Positions 14,793 through 22,831 of a stretch of 32,791 nucleotides of DNA are shown here, in pieces (position 1 is the first letter of the stretch; every line of letters begins with the position of its first letter). The position numbers and the translations under genes were made by a program. A model generated the notes under the pieces. It ran no database searches. It had not been told where the DNA came from and saw only the letters and a program-made list of their open reading frames with translations. This DNA comes from Paracoccus versutus. GTDB taxonomy: Bacteria; Pseudomonadota; Alphaproteobacteria; Rhodobacterales; Rhodobacteraceae. The stretch lies in contig NZ_JRKO01000056.1 of the NCBI RefSeq assembly GCF_000763885.1, forward strand, positions 1 to 32,791. The letters are read 5' to 3'.

Positions 14793-15779
14793 TCACGCGA
14801 TTCTGGACAGCAGCGTCTCGGGCAGTTCGATCCCTTCGGCGGCGGCCTTCCGGCGTTGAGCAATGCGTCGCGAGCCGGGGATGCGGGCGTTTTGCTGCGC
14901 TTCAATGGCGGCGGCCAGGTGCTCGACATGGCTCAGCGTGCTCGATCCACCCAGAACCCGGGGGTCGAGGGTGATGATCAACTGCCCCGTGGAGGGTGGC
15001 CCGCCCTGGTCGTCGAGGAAAGACGAGGCGTTGGCCGCGTATTGCGCCCCCGTCAGCCCCGCTGCCAGCAGTTCGACCATCAGCGCCAGTGCCGTGCCCT
15101 TGGCATCGCCAAGCGGCAGCATGGTTCCCGCCAGCGCTGCGACCGGATCGGTGGTCGGCTGGCCCTGGGCATCAAGCGCCCAGCCCTCGGGGATCGGCGT
15201 GCCCTTTTGCTTGGCCGCCATGATATTGCCACGCGCCACCTTGGAGAGCGACATATCGATGACGATCGGTGCGCCGTTTGTGCGTGGGCAGGCGAAGGCA
15301 ATGGGATTGGTGCCGAACAAGGCGGTGGTGCCGCCCCATGGCGCGATGGCCGCAGGGGTATTGGCGAATAGCAGGGCCGCCAGTCCTTGTTCGGCCAGCC
15401 GCTCGACCACGAGCCCAGCTGCCCCGCAATGATGCGAGCGATGGATCGAGGCGGCGGCGATGCCGGTTTCCCGTGCGATGGCGGGAAGCTGCTCGACCGC
15501 AAGATCGAGGGCCGGATAGGCGAAGCCATGGGCGGCGTCGATGCGCAAGACCGAGGTCGCGACGCTCTCGGCCACAGGGACGGCGCTGGGGTCGATCTTG
15601 CCGCTGCGCACCTGCGAGAGATAGCTGGGCAGGCGCGACAATCCGTGGCCCTTCAGCCCGTCGGCCTCGGCCCCGACCAGGGCACATGCTACGGACAGGG
15701 CCGCTTGTTCGGCAACCCCCTCGCCCCGGAGGGCGGCGGCAACGGCGGCCTGCGCCTGTGCAATGGATGCTTTCGTCAT
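14793..15779 (-). CDS. comC: ComC-like (R)-sulfolactate dehydrogenase, LDH2/MDH2 family
   Basis: This 328-residue protein belongs to the malate/L-lactate/ureidoglycolate dehydrogenase family, with KGHGLSRLPSYLSQV (which holds the likely catalytic His), HRSHHCGAAGLVVERLAEQG, APWGG, FGTNPIAFACPR and IVIDMSLSKVARGNI. ComC enzymes of this family interconvert sulfopyruvate and (R)-sulfolactate with NAD(P)H. In Chromohalobacter, ComC with SlcC racemises sulfolactate before SuyAB acts. The ATG at 15779 overlaps the slcC stop (ATGA). The substrate call rests mainly on the slcC, slcHFG and suyAB neighbours; malate or lactate dehydrogenase would be the alternative. Confidence 0.82.
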   Translation of the reverse strand: MTKASIAQAQAAVAAALRGEGVAEQAALSVACALVGAEADGLKGHGLSRLPSYLSQVRSGKIDPSAVPVAESVATSVLRIDAAHGFAYPALDLAVEQLPAIARETGIAAASIHRSHHCGAAGLVVERLAEQGLAALLFANTPAAIAPWGGTTALFGTNPIAFACPRTNGAPIVIDMSLSKVARGNIMAAKQKGTPIPEGWALDAQGQPTTDPVAALAGTMLPLGDAKGTALALMVELLAAGLTGAQYAANASSFLDDQGGPPSTGQLIITLDPRVLGGSSTLSHVEHLAAAIEAQQNARIPGSRRIAQRRKAAAEGIELPETLLSRIA

Positions 15780-16717
15780 GCCTGTTCCCGCTCCAGATGG
15801 TCGAGGACATTCCTGACCGTCAGCCACGAAACCCGGTCGTTCGATTCCACCGTGACGCCGGCGATATGGGGTGTCAGCACCAGGTTGGGCACGTCGGCGA
15901 AGGCTGCGCCTGCCTCGGCGTTCAGCGGCTCGGTCTCGAACACGTCGAGGGCGGCACCGCCAAGCGTTCCGCTTTTCAGCGCGGCGACGGTCGCGGCCTC
16001 GTCCACGACGCCGCCGCGCGCCGCATTGATCAGGATCGCGTCGTTGCGCATGCGCGAAATCGCCGCCGCATCGATCATTCGCCGGGTGTCTGCGGTCAGC
16101 GGCACATGTAGCGAGACCACGTCCGATCCGGCCAGCAGGTCATCAAGGGACAGCGGTGTGACCTTGCCCCAGCTCTGGGTCCAGACCGGGCTGTCGGCCG
16201 TCAGGAAGGGATCATAAGCCACCACCGTCATGCCAAGAGCTACGGCCCGCTGAGCCGTCGCCCGTGCGATGCTGCCAAAGCCGATCAGGCCCAGCACCTT
16301 GCCGGAAATCTCGCGCCCGGTCAGGCGGTTGCGCGGCCATGTTCCGGCTACCAGATCGGCATTCGCGCGATAGGCCCCCCGCAACAGCAGCATGGCAGTG
16401 CCGATGACATATTCCGCCACCGAATCGTCGTTCGCGCCCATGGCGGGGCAGACCGCGATTCCTCGCGCCTTGCAGGCTTCCATGTCGATATTGTCCAGCC
16501 CGACGCCCAGGCGGCCGACAACGTGCAGATGGGGTGCAAGATCCAGCAAGGCCGGGCGGACCTGCGTGCGGTTGCGCACGATCAGCGCGCGGGCATGGGC
16601 CAGATGGCCCGCCAGTTCGTCGGGCTTGTCGACGAGCATGGGGTCATAGACCACATCCCGACCGGAAAGGCCTTCGCGAACGGCGGCCTCGTCCATGAAT
16701 TCCGTAATGACTATCAT
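15776..16717 (-). CDS. slcC: SlcC-like (S)-sulfolactate dehydrogenase, D-2-hydroxyacid dehydrogenase family
   Basis: This 313-residue protein has the D-2-hydroxyacid dehydrogenase layout: Rossmann motif GLIGFGSIA (about 143-151) and the catalytic triad R234 (INAARGG), E263 (FETEP) and H284 (LTPHIAG). The segment GRLGVGLDNIDMEAC is typical of the PGDH-like branch to which SlcC belongs. SlcC oxidises (S)-sulfolactate to sulfopyruvate with NAD. It follows slcH by 56 bases and overlaps comC, so the leftward operon is slcH-slcC-comC. Phosphoglycerate or other 2-hydroxyacid dehydrogenase activity is possible from sequence alone. Confidence 0.85.
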   Translation of the reverse strand: MIVITEFMDEAAVREGLSGRDVVYDPMLVDKPDELAGHLAHARALIVRNRTQVRPALLDLAPHLHVVGRLGVGLDNIDMEACKARGIAVCPAMGANDDSVAEYVIGTAMLLLRGAYRANADLVAGTWPRNRLTGREISGKVLGLIGFGSIARATAQRAVALGMTVVAYDPFLTADSPVWTQSWGKVTPLSLDDLLAGSDVVSLHVPLTADTRRMIDAAAISRMRNDAILINAARGGVVDEAATVAALKSGTLGGAALDVFETEPLNAEAGAAFADVPNLVLTPHIAGVTVESNDRVSWLTVRNVLDHLEREQA

Positions 16718-16773
16718 AGTGGTTCCTCAACAAGAGCAGATAGGAACCAGGCGGTTTTCCCGCCCGGTCGGGT

Positions 16774-17739
16774 TCATTCGGCCTGGTTGCCCAGAACCCG
16801 TTGCCATGTCGCGATCTCGGCCTGCAGCTTTTCATCATGGGCAGCGGGGCTGCGTTGATCGGTAGGGAAAGGTGCGGTGCCAACCGCGGCGAAGCGGTCC
16901 ACAATTTTCTGGTCGTCGAGGGCGACCTGCAACGCGGCGTTCAGCGTTTCGACGATCTCGGGCGGCGTGCCGGCGGGTGCGTAAAGCCCGTGCCAGATGG
17001 TGAAGTCGAATCCGTCCAGGCCCAGTTCCTGCAAGGCGGGCAGATCCTTCAATGCCTCCAGCCGATCGGCCGAGGTGACGGCGTAGCCCTTGACCGTGCC
17101 GCCTTCGAGCTGCGGGATCGCGGTTGTGGACTGGTCGCACATCACGTCGATGCTGCCAGCCATCAGGTCGTTCATCGCCGGCCCGGTGCCCTGATAGGCG
17201 GCAAGCGTGAACTTGGCGTCCATCGCATTTTGCAGCAGCACCGCGCAGAGATGCGAATTCGATCCGACGCCGGCATGGCCCACGGAAATATCCTCGCCGC
17301 CTTCCTTCATCCGTTGGATCAGGGTGGCGGCGTCGGGGGCGTCGAAATCCTTACGGGCCAGCAGGACCATCGGACCTTGATTGATCATCCCGATCGGGGC
17401 GAAAGCCGTCGCGGTGTCATAGGTCAGGTTGGGATAGAGGGTCTCGCCCGCCGCCAGTGAGACATGCGCGATCAGCAGCGTATAGCCGTCTGGATCGGCA
17501 CGGGCCACGCGCGCCGCGCCAAGGGTGCCGCCGGCACCGCCTACGCTTTCGACCACCAGTTGCTGGCCCAGCGTTCCCGACATCGACTGGCCGACCAGAC
17601 GCGCGATGGCGTCGCTTGGCCCGCCCGCAGCGAAAGGCACGACCAGGTTGACGGGACGTTCAGGATAGGTTTGCGCCCCTACCATCCCCGCCGCGAACGT
17701 AGCTGCGGTCGAGACAAGCACACGCAGAAAATTCCGCAT
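16774..17739 (-). CDS. slcH: SlcH-like periplasmic binding protein of a tripartite tricarboxylate transporter (TctC family)
   Basis: This is a 321-residue TctC/Bug-family binding protein with a signal peptide (RNFLRVLVSTAATFAAGMVG, cleavage near GAQTYPERP). It has the conserved cleft motifs NLVVPFAAGGPSDAIARLVG and VESVGGAGGTLGAARVARAD. The start at 17739 is preceded by GGGAGGA at a good distance. Longer in-frame starts (17754, 17790) would add a non-signal extension. It is divergent from slcFG, its membrane partners, across a 174-base control region. SlcHFG takes up sulfolactate in Roseovarius, and the slcC and comC genes in this operon support that substrate. Confidence 0.85.
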   Translation of the reverse strand: MRNFLRVLVSTAATFAAGMVGAQTYPERPVNLVVPFAAGGPSDAIARLVGQSMSGTLGQQLVVESVGGAGGTLGAARVARADPDGYTLLIAHVSLAAGETLYPNLTYDTATAFAPIGMINQGPMVLLARKDFDAPDAATLIQRMKEGGEDISVGHAGVGSNSHLCAVLLQNAMDAKFTLAAYQGTGPAMNDLMAGSIDVMCDQSTTAIPQLEGGTVKGYAVTSADRLEALKDLPALQELGLDGFDFTIWHGLYAPAGTPPEIVETLNAALQVALDDQKIVDRFAAVGTAPFPTDQRSPAAHDEKLQAEIATWQRVLGNQAE

Positions 17740-17806
17740 GGATATTCCTCCCATGTTGTTGCTCCCGCTCCTCCCCGGAGCGGCCGGCACCTCTGTGCCG
17801 TCTTGC

Positions 17807-17829
17807 TCTTATATCATATCTCTTATATA
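17807..17829. promoter_or_regulatory. paired TCTTATAT repeats, likely GntR operator between slcH and slcF
   Basis: TCTTATAT occurs at 17807-17814 and again at 17821-17828, 14 bases apart, within an AT-rich island between the divergent slcH and slcF genes. The same half-site forms the palindromes at 20223-20241 and, with one change, at 29852-29863. This suggests control by one or both GntR proteins of the window. Confidence 0.55.
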
Positions 17830-17913
17830 AAACTATAGATGATTGACCGAGATGAACGTCTGCTGTGGAGGGCGGCGTGCAACCGGGATCACATATCAGG
17901 GAGGAGAATAAAT

Positions 17914-18567
17914 ATGTCTCAAGACCCATCGCAGCCAACACAGTCCGAGACAATGAGGCCCCCCGGAAAGGGTAGGGGTCGGCTGCTGAATCAGAGCTTT
18001 ATCGGAGGGTTATGCCTGCTTGGGCTGGCTGGTAGTGCCTTCCTGGCCATGGGGGATCTGGCCAGCGGCAGCTTGCGGGCGATGGGTCCGGGCGGGATGC
18101 CGCGCGGCACGGCCTGGCTGATTGCCGTGATTGGGGCGGGGATGGTCGTCGCCGGCATTTTCCGCGGCGGTGAGGCGATTCCGCGAATCTCGGTGCGCGG
18201 GCCTGTCATCATCATGCTGGCCCTGGTCGTTTTCGCCTTCACGATAAGACCGACGCCCATCGGCTCGTTCACCACGCCTGGCATCGGCATCGTCGGAGCG
18301 GGACCGCTTGCCGTCCTGATCGCGGGCTTTGCCGAGCGGGACCGCGACTGGCTCGACCTTGCGATTCTTGCCGCGGCGCTGACGGCGTTCTGCATTCTGC
18401 TGTTCGGCTATCTGCTGAACCTGCCGATGCCCGCCTTTCCCGTGTCCTGGCTGAAATATTTCCCGGGCTGGAGCCAAAGGCAGGTGATGCTGCTGGTCTC
18501 GGGGGCGCTGCTGGTCGTTGCGCTGGCCTTATATCTTGTCCGGCGGCGCCGCGGAGGGAATGCCTGA
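17914..18567 (+). CDS. slcF: SlcF-like small membrane subunit of tripartite transporter (TctB family)
   Basis: This is a 217-residue TctB-family protein. A hydrophilic N-terminus of about 35 residues precedes four or more helices, among them FIGGLCLLGLAGSAFLAMG, AWLIAVIGAGMVVAGIF, LAILAAALTAFCILLFGYLL and VMLLVSGALLVVALALYLV. Its start at 17914 is chosen over an open frame from 17839 because GGGAGGAG stands just before it. It overlaps the following tctA-type gene (TGATGG). TctB subunits are poorly conserved in sequence, so the call rests on topology and on position before TctA. Confidence 0.82.
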   Translation: MSQDPSQPTQSETMRPPGKGRGRLLNQSFIGGLCLLGLAGSAFLAMGDLASGSLRAMGPGGMPRGTAWLIAVIGAGMVVAGIFRGGEAIPRISVRGPVIIMLALVVFAFTIRPTPIGSFTTPGIGIVGAGPLAVLIAGFAERDRDWLDLAILAAALTAFCILLFGYLLNLPMPAFPVSWLKYFPGWSQRQVMLLVSGALLVVALALYLVRRRRGGNA

Positions 18568-20072
18568 TGGAGCTTATCCAGAACCTTGGGCTGGGCTTTG
18601 CAGTCGCGCTGTCGCTGCAGAATCTGGGACTTTGCCTGCTGGGCTGCTTGGTCGGGACGTTGATCGGCGTGCTGCCGGGGGTGGGGCCCATCGCGACCAT
18701 TGCCATGCTGCTGCCGATCACCTTCGGGCTGGATCCAGCGGGCGCGCTGATCATGCTGGCCGGTATCTATTACGGCGCGCAATACGGTGGCTCGACCACC
18801 GCCATCCTGGTCAATATCCCCGGCGAGGCCACTGCCGTCGTCACCACGCTGGACGGGCATGCGATGGCGCAGCGTGGACGGGCGGGGATCGCGCTGGGGA
18901 TTGCGGCGATCGGGTCTTTCTTCGCCGGAACCGTGGCCACATTGATTATTGCCGCCCTTGGGCGACCCTTGACCGAACTGGCGATGCTGTTCAGGCCGGC
19001 CGAGTATTTCTCGCTGATGCTGATGGGGCTTGTGCTTGCCGTGGTGCTGGCCAGCGGTTCCGTCATCCGGGCGATCGGCATGGTGCTGGTGGGCGTATTG
19101 TTGTCTTGCGTCGGCACCGACATCGAGACCGGAGAAGCGCGGATGACACTCGGCTGGTTCTCACTTGCCGACGGGATCGATTTTTCCGTGCTGGCGATGG
19201 GGATCTTCGGCATCGCCGAGATCCTGCGCAACCTGGAAGTGACCGAGGCGCGAGACGTGGTGCGCGCCCGCATCGGCCGCCTGCTGCCGGGGCGCGAGGA
19301 AATGAGGCAGAGCGCCAAGCCCATCATGCGCGGCACGGTCCTGGGGGCCATCCTGGGACTATTGCCGGGCAATGGCGCGGTGCTGGGACCCTTTGCCAGC
19401 TATGCGGTGGAAAAGCGTCTGGCAAAGGATCCTTCGCGCTTCGGCAAGGGCGCAATCGAGGGCGTTGCAGGACCGGAATCGGCTAATAACGCGGGCGCAC
19501 AGACCTCGTTCATCCCGATGCTGACGCTCGGCATTCCGCCCAACGCCGTCATGGCGTTGATGGTCGGCGCCATGACCATCTTCGGCATCGTGCCTGGGCC
19601 CCAGGTCATCACCGCGCATCCGCAACTGTTCTGGGGCATGATTGCCTCGATGTGGCTTGGCAACCTGATGCTGCTGCTGATCAACCTGCCGATGGTCGGG
19701 CTTTGGGTGCGGCTGCTGAAAGTGCCTTACCGGCTGATGTATCCGACCATTCTGGTCTTTTGCAGCGTGGGGATCTATTCGATCAACTCGCAGATCACGG
19801 ATGTGCTGTTCATCGGCTTCTTCGGCTATGTCGGCTATGTGCTGGTCAAGGTTGGGTTCGAACCAGCACCCTTGCTGTTGGGTTTCGTGTTGGGATCGTT
19901 GATGGAGGAAAACCTGCGCCGGGCACTGGTCCTGTCGCGTGGCGATCCCTGGGTGTTCGTCACCAGCCCGATCAGCGCGGTTCTGTTGCTGATCTCGGTC
20001 GTAGTGCTGGTGCTGGCGTTGCTGCCCAGCGTCAGGCGTGAACGAGACGAGGTTTTCGCGGAGGCAGATTAA
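18567..20072 (+). CDS. slcG: SlcG-like large membrane subunit of tripartite transporter (TctA family)
   Basis: This 501-residue, roughly 12-helix permease has unmistakable TctA signatures: GVLPGVGPIATIAMLLP, YYGAQYGGSTTAILVNIPGE, VTTLDGHAMAQRGRAGIALG, and in the second half GLLPGNGAVLGPFASYAVEK and IEGVAGPESANNAGAQTSFI. With SlcF and the binding protein SlcH it should drive secondary uptake of sulfolactate. It ends the rightward slcFG operon, followed by a clear terminator at 20139. The length is normal for the family. Confidence 0.88.
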   Translation: MELIQNLGLGFAVALSLQNLGLCLLGCLVGTLIGVLPGVGPIATIAMLLPITFGLDPAGALIMLAGIYYGAQYGGSTTAILVNIPGEATAVVTTLDGHAMAQRGRAGIALGIAAIGSFFAGTVATLIIAALGRPLTELAMLFRPAEYFSLMLMGLVLAVVLASGSVIRAIGMVLVGVLLSCVGTDIETGEARMTLGWFSLADGIDFSVLAMGIFGIAEILRNLEVTEARDVVRARIGRLLPGREEMRQSAKPIMRGTVLGAILGLLPGNGAVLGPFASYAVEKRLAKDPSRFGKGAIEGVAGPESANNAGAQTSFIPMLTLGIPPNAVMALMVGAMTIFGIVPGPQVITAHPQLFWGMIASMWLGNLMLLLINLPMVGLWVRLLKVPYRLMYPTILVFCSVGIYSINSQITDVLFIGFFGYVGYVLVKVGFEPAPLLLGFVLGSLMEENLRRALVLSRGDPWVFVTSPISAVLLLISVVVLVLALLPSVRRERDEVFAEAD

Positions 20073-20138
20073 GCCGTCCGTCCTGAACAACCCCGAGGGT
20101 GTTGGTCGCGTTGGTCGTGGCGATCTGCTTGAAATACA

Positions 20139-20180
20139 AGAAAGCCCGGATCTGTGGTTCGGGCTTTCTGCTTCTTTTCG
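20139..20180 (+). terminator. terminator after slcG
   Basis: AGAAAGCCCG (20139-20148) pairs perfectly with CGGGCTTTCT (20160-20169) around an 11-nt loop, followed by GCTTCTTTT. It lies about 67 bases past the slcG stop. Confidence 0.8.
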
Positions 20181-20222
20181 CTGTGCATGGGGCACCAGCC
20201 CCGAGCTTGTTATGTGGCCTGG

Positions 20223-20241
20223 ATCTTATATATTATAAGAT
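20223..20241. promoter_or_regulatory. perfect palindrome, likely autoregulatory GntR operator
   Basis: ATCTTATA-TAT-TATAAGAT is a perfect 19-bp palindrome 64 bases upstream of the GntR gene start. It contains the TCTTATAT half-site repeated before slcH/slcF and, in near form, before suyA. The GntR protein encoded next door is the likely ligand. Confidence 0.65.
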
Positions 20242-20305
20242 TACTGGAGGTATGCCGTTCCCGCAAAGCGAGCGGAAATCTGCGCCTTGTAACCGAGGAG
20301 TTCCG

Positions 20306-21028
20306 ATGTCCGACGATCTTGTCGCCGCCAAGCCCCTTTACGCGCAGGTGCGCGACCAGCTTACGCGGCGATTGGTGTCGGGGGAATGGGTGCCGGGCAT
20401 GCTGATCCCCAGCGAACATGAACTCGCCCGGCAGCTTCGCGTCAGCCAGGGCACGGTGCGCAAGGCGCTGGACGCGATGACGATGGACAATCTTCTGGTC
20501 CGGCGGCAGGGGCGCGGCACCTTCGTATCCCAGCCCGAGGATCCCAAGCTGCTGTTCCAGTTCTTCCGCCTGACGGCCGACGGCAAGGAGGCGGAGTTTC
20601 CTCTTTCCCAGATGCTGGGGAACGCCGAGGTGCCGGCCCCGCAAGAGGTTGCCGAGCCGCTGGGACTGGCCGAGGGCGCCCCGGTCGTTCGGATCGAGCG
20701 GGTGCGCTTGATGGCGGGCGCCCCGGTCATCAACGAGGTCTTGTGGCTGCCCGCCGCGCGCTTCGCCGGACTGGCCGGGCTCGATGGCATTCCCAACAAC
20801 ATCTACAAGCTTCTGTCGGCGAAATGGGGCGTGACGATCGCCCGAGCGGACGAGCAGCTGCGCGCCACGCTGGCCGATGCGCAGGATGCCGAGCGGCTGG
20901 GTTGCGCGGTCGGGCATCCGCTGATCGCTATCCAGCGGATCGCCTATGACCTCGAGGACAAGGCGGTGGAGCTGCGCCAGTCGCGCTGCCTGACCGATGC
21001 CGTGCATTACTCGGTCAGCTTGCGTTGA
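20306..21028 (+). CDS. GntR-family (HutC type) regulator of the sulfolactate uptake genes
   Basis: This 240-residue regulator has a GntR winged helix (PLYAQVRDQLTRRLVSG, MLIPSEHELARQLRVSQGTV, RRQGRGTFVS, residues about 10-75) and a UTRA/HutC effector domain with VVRIERVRLMAG and VLWLPAARF. The ATG at 20306 has GAGGAG before it; the longer open frame from 20099 covers the upstream palindrome and is unlikely. Its paralogue at 29080 is encoded next to suyAB. Sulfolactate is the likely effector, and the slc genes are the likely targets because of shared TCTTATAT sites. Confidence 0.85.
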   Translation: MSDDLVAAKPLYAQVRDQLTRRLVSGEWVPGMLIPSEHELARQLRVSQGTVRKALDAMTMDNLLVRRQGRGTFVSQPEDPKLLFQFFRLTADGKEAEFPLSQMLGNAEVPAPQEVAEPLGLAEGAPVVRIERVRLMAGAPVINEVLWLPAARFAGLAGLDGIPNNIYKLLSAKWGVTIARADEQLRATLADAQDAERLGCAVGHPLIAIQRIAYDLEDKAVELRQSRCLTDAVHYSVSLR

Positions 21029-21045
21029 TCCGGCATGCAACCGCG

Positions 21046-21100
21046 GCCCGGCGTCCCGATACCGTAAAGGTCCGTTGACGGTATCGGGACGGTGCCGGGC
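21046..21100. terminator. long hairpin between convergent GntR and hpsP-like genes
   Basis: A 13-bp perfect stem (GTCCCGATACCGT at 21053-21065, ACGGTATCGGGAC at 21078-21090) is extended by GCCCGGC (21046-21052) and GCCGGGC (21094-21100) across a 3-base bulge, 20 bp in all. It fills the gap between two convergent genes and abuts the stop of the leftward one. There is no U-tract, so it may stop transcripts from both sides by structure or protect 3' ends. Confidence 0.65.
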
Positions 21101-22078
21101 CTAGGGAACCAGCACGACCTTGGGCGAGGCAATGGCATTGCCGACCATGCCGGCGAAGGCCGCGGAGCCATCGGCCAGGTCCCGGATGTCGGTCCAGTCG
21201 CAACGCCCGAGGCGGCCCTCGATGATCGCGGCGGTGCATTCCTCGAAGTCGCTGTGGCTATAGGTATAGGTGCCTATGAAGGTGATCTCCTGCAGCGTCA
21301 TGCGCCGGATGTTCAGCCCGTCGGTCGCCTGCCCAAGGCCGATATGCAGGATGACCCCGCCGGGCCGCACCGTTTCGGAAGCCACCGCGCGGGTAGCGCC
21401 GAAGCCTGCCGCGTCGATCACCAGGTCGGGGGCAGCGCCAGACGGCGCACGTTCGACGACGGGGAAATCGTCGATCTCGGTCAAACGCTGGCGGCGGATG
21501 GCGTTCGGCTCGACGATGGTGACGTCGGTGCTGCCCAGGGCACGAGCGGCCAGGGCCGCACCGAAGCCGATCGCACCGCCGCCCAGGATCAGCACCCGCG
21601 TCGCCGGGCCGCCCAGGACGCGGTTGCCCAGCTTGACCGCGTGCCAGCCGCAGGCCAGCGGCTCGGCCAGGCAGGCGACGGTCGCCGGCAGGGCATCTGG
21701 AATGGCGACGAGGTTGCGCTCGGGCGAGGTGATGAATTCCGCGAACCCCCCCTCGCGCGGCGGCATCGAGATGATCTGCCGCTCGGGGCAGAGGTTGTCG
21801 CGCCCCTCTCGGCAGGCGGGGCAGGTGCCGCAGGTCGCCAGCGGGTTGACGGTGACGCGCTGGCCGGTGCGGGCGCCGCTGGCGATGGTGCCCGCGACCT
21901 CGTGGCCCAGGATCAGCGGCGCCGGGCGGCGCTCGTCATGGCCCAGATAGGCGTGGATGTCCGAGCCGCAGATGCCGACGGCATCGACGCGCACCAGAAC
22001 CTCGCCCGGCTTGGGGACGGGGTCCGGCACCTGTCGCATTTCCAGCGCGCGTTCCCCCGTATAGACCAGAGCTTTCAT
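21101..22078 (-). CDS. hpsP: zinc-dependent alcohol dehydrogenase, probable DHPS dehydrogenase (HpsP-like)
   Basis: This 325-residue medium-chain dehydrogenase has catalytic zinc ligands C37, H59 and E60 (GICGSDIH, LILGHEVAG), structural zinc cysteines C83, C86, C89 and C97, and the NAD motif ILGGGAIGFGAA. It follows the short-chain dehydrogenase gene with an ATGA overlap in the hpsN operon. In Cupriavidus pinatubonensis HpsN, HpsO and HpsP are three dehydrogenases of dihydroxypropanesulfonate (DHPS), two of them acting at C2 to invert stereochemistry. The letter (O or P) is from memory and may be swapped with the next gene. Threonine or polyol dehydrogenase would be the default call without this context. 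Confidence 0.75.
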   Translation of the reverse strand: MKALVYTGERALEMRQVPDPVPKPGEVLVRVDAVGICGSDIHAYLGHDERRPAPLILGHEVAGTIASGARTGQRVTVNPLATCGTCPACREGRDNLCPERQIISMPPREGGFAEFITSPERNLVAIPDALPATVACLAEPLACGWHAVKLGNRVLGGPATRVLILGGGAIGFGAALAARALGSTDVTIVEPNAIRRQRLTEIDDFPVVERAPSGAAPDLVIDAAGFGATRAVASETVRPGGVILHIGLGQATDGLNIRRMTLQEITFIGTYTYSHSDFEECTAAIIEGRLGRCDWTDIRDLADGSAAFAGMVGNAIASPKVVLVP

Positions 22079-22830
22079 TTCGCGGTAAATCCCCCATCAA
22101 CCATCAGGATCTGCCCGGTCACATAGGCGGACGCTTCCGAGCAGAGGAAAAGCAGCGGCCCGTCCATGTCCTCGGGCTCGCCATTGCGGCCCAGGCAGGT
22201 CTGCGCCGCATTCCGTGCGGCCAATCCTTCGTCGGCAAAGACCGCCGCGGTCAGTTCCGTGCGAAAGAAGCCCGGCCCCAGCGCATTGGCGGTGATGCCC
22301 GAACCCGACCATGCCTCGGCCATGGCGCGCGTCATCTGCGCCACGCCGCCCTTGGAAGCGCCATAGGCAATCCCGGCGGCAAAGGCGCGGAAGGATTGCA
22401 GCGAGGCGAAGTTGACGATCCGGCCCCAGCCCTTTTCCTTCATCGCAGGCACCAGCGCCTGTGCCAGGAAGAAAGGCGTCGACAGGTTCAGCGCCAGCGT
22501 CAGATCCCAGCCCTGCGGCGTCACCTTGTCCGCATGTTCGCGCGTGTTCACCCCCGCCGCGTTGACCAGGATGTCCGGCGCGCCGAAGGCCGCTGCCGCG
22601 TCCTGGGCGATCCGGGCCAGGCGGTCGCGATCGGCCAGGTCGGCGGCGAGGGGCCGGATGCGCCCTTCGCCCTGCCTGGCCAGCTCGGCCAGCTCGGCTT
22701 CGCGCCGGGCGATGGCGACGACCCTTGCGCCACGGCGGGCGAGGGTCAGGGCAGCTTGCCGCCCCAGCCCGCTGCTGGCCCCGGTCACGCAGGCGATCCG
22801 GCCTTCGACGGAAAACAGCTCCTGTTCCAT
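22075..22830 (-). CDS. hpsO: short-chain dehydrogenase, probable DHPS dehydrogenase (HpsO-like)
   Basis: This 251-residue classical SDR has the cofactor motif VTGASSGLG (residues 15-23), NAAG, and the catalytic S143, Y156, K160 (NFASLQS, AYGASKGG). It lies between hpsN and the zinc dehydrogenase, overlapping the latter. An ATG at 22845 is also possible (256 residues); 22830 gives the usual short lead before the Rossmann fold, and neither has a strong ribosome site. The expected role is NAD(P)-dependent oxidation or reduction at C2 of DHPS, making the enantiomer used by HpsN. Without context it could be any SDR of the gluconate-5-dehydrogenase type. Confidence 0.75.
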   Translation of the reverse strand: MEQELFSVEGRIACVTGASSGLGRQAALTLARRGARVVAIARREAELAELARQGEGRIRPLAADLADRDRLARIAQDAAAAFGAPDILVNAAGVNTREHADKVTPQGWDLTLALNLSTPFFLAQALVPAMKEKGWGRIVNFASLQSFRAFAAGIAYGASKGGVAQMTRAMAEAWSGSGITANALGPGFFRTELTAAVFADEGLAARNAAQTCLGRNGEPEDMDGPLLFLCSEASAYVTGQILMVDGGFTAK

Positions 22831-22831
22831 G

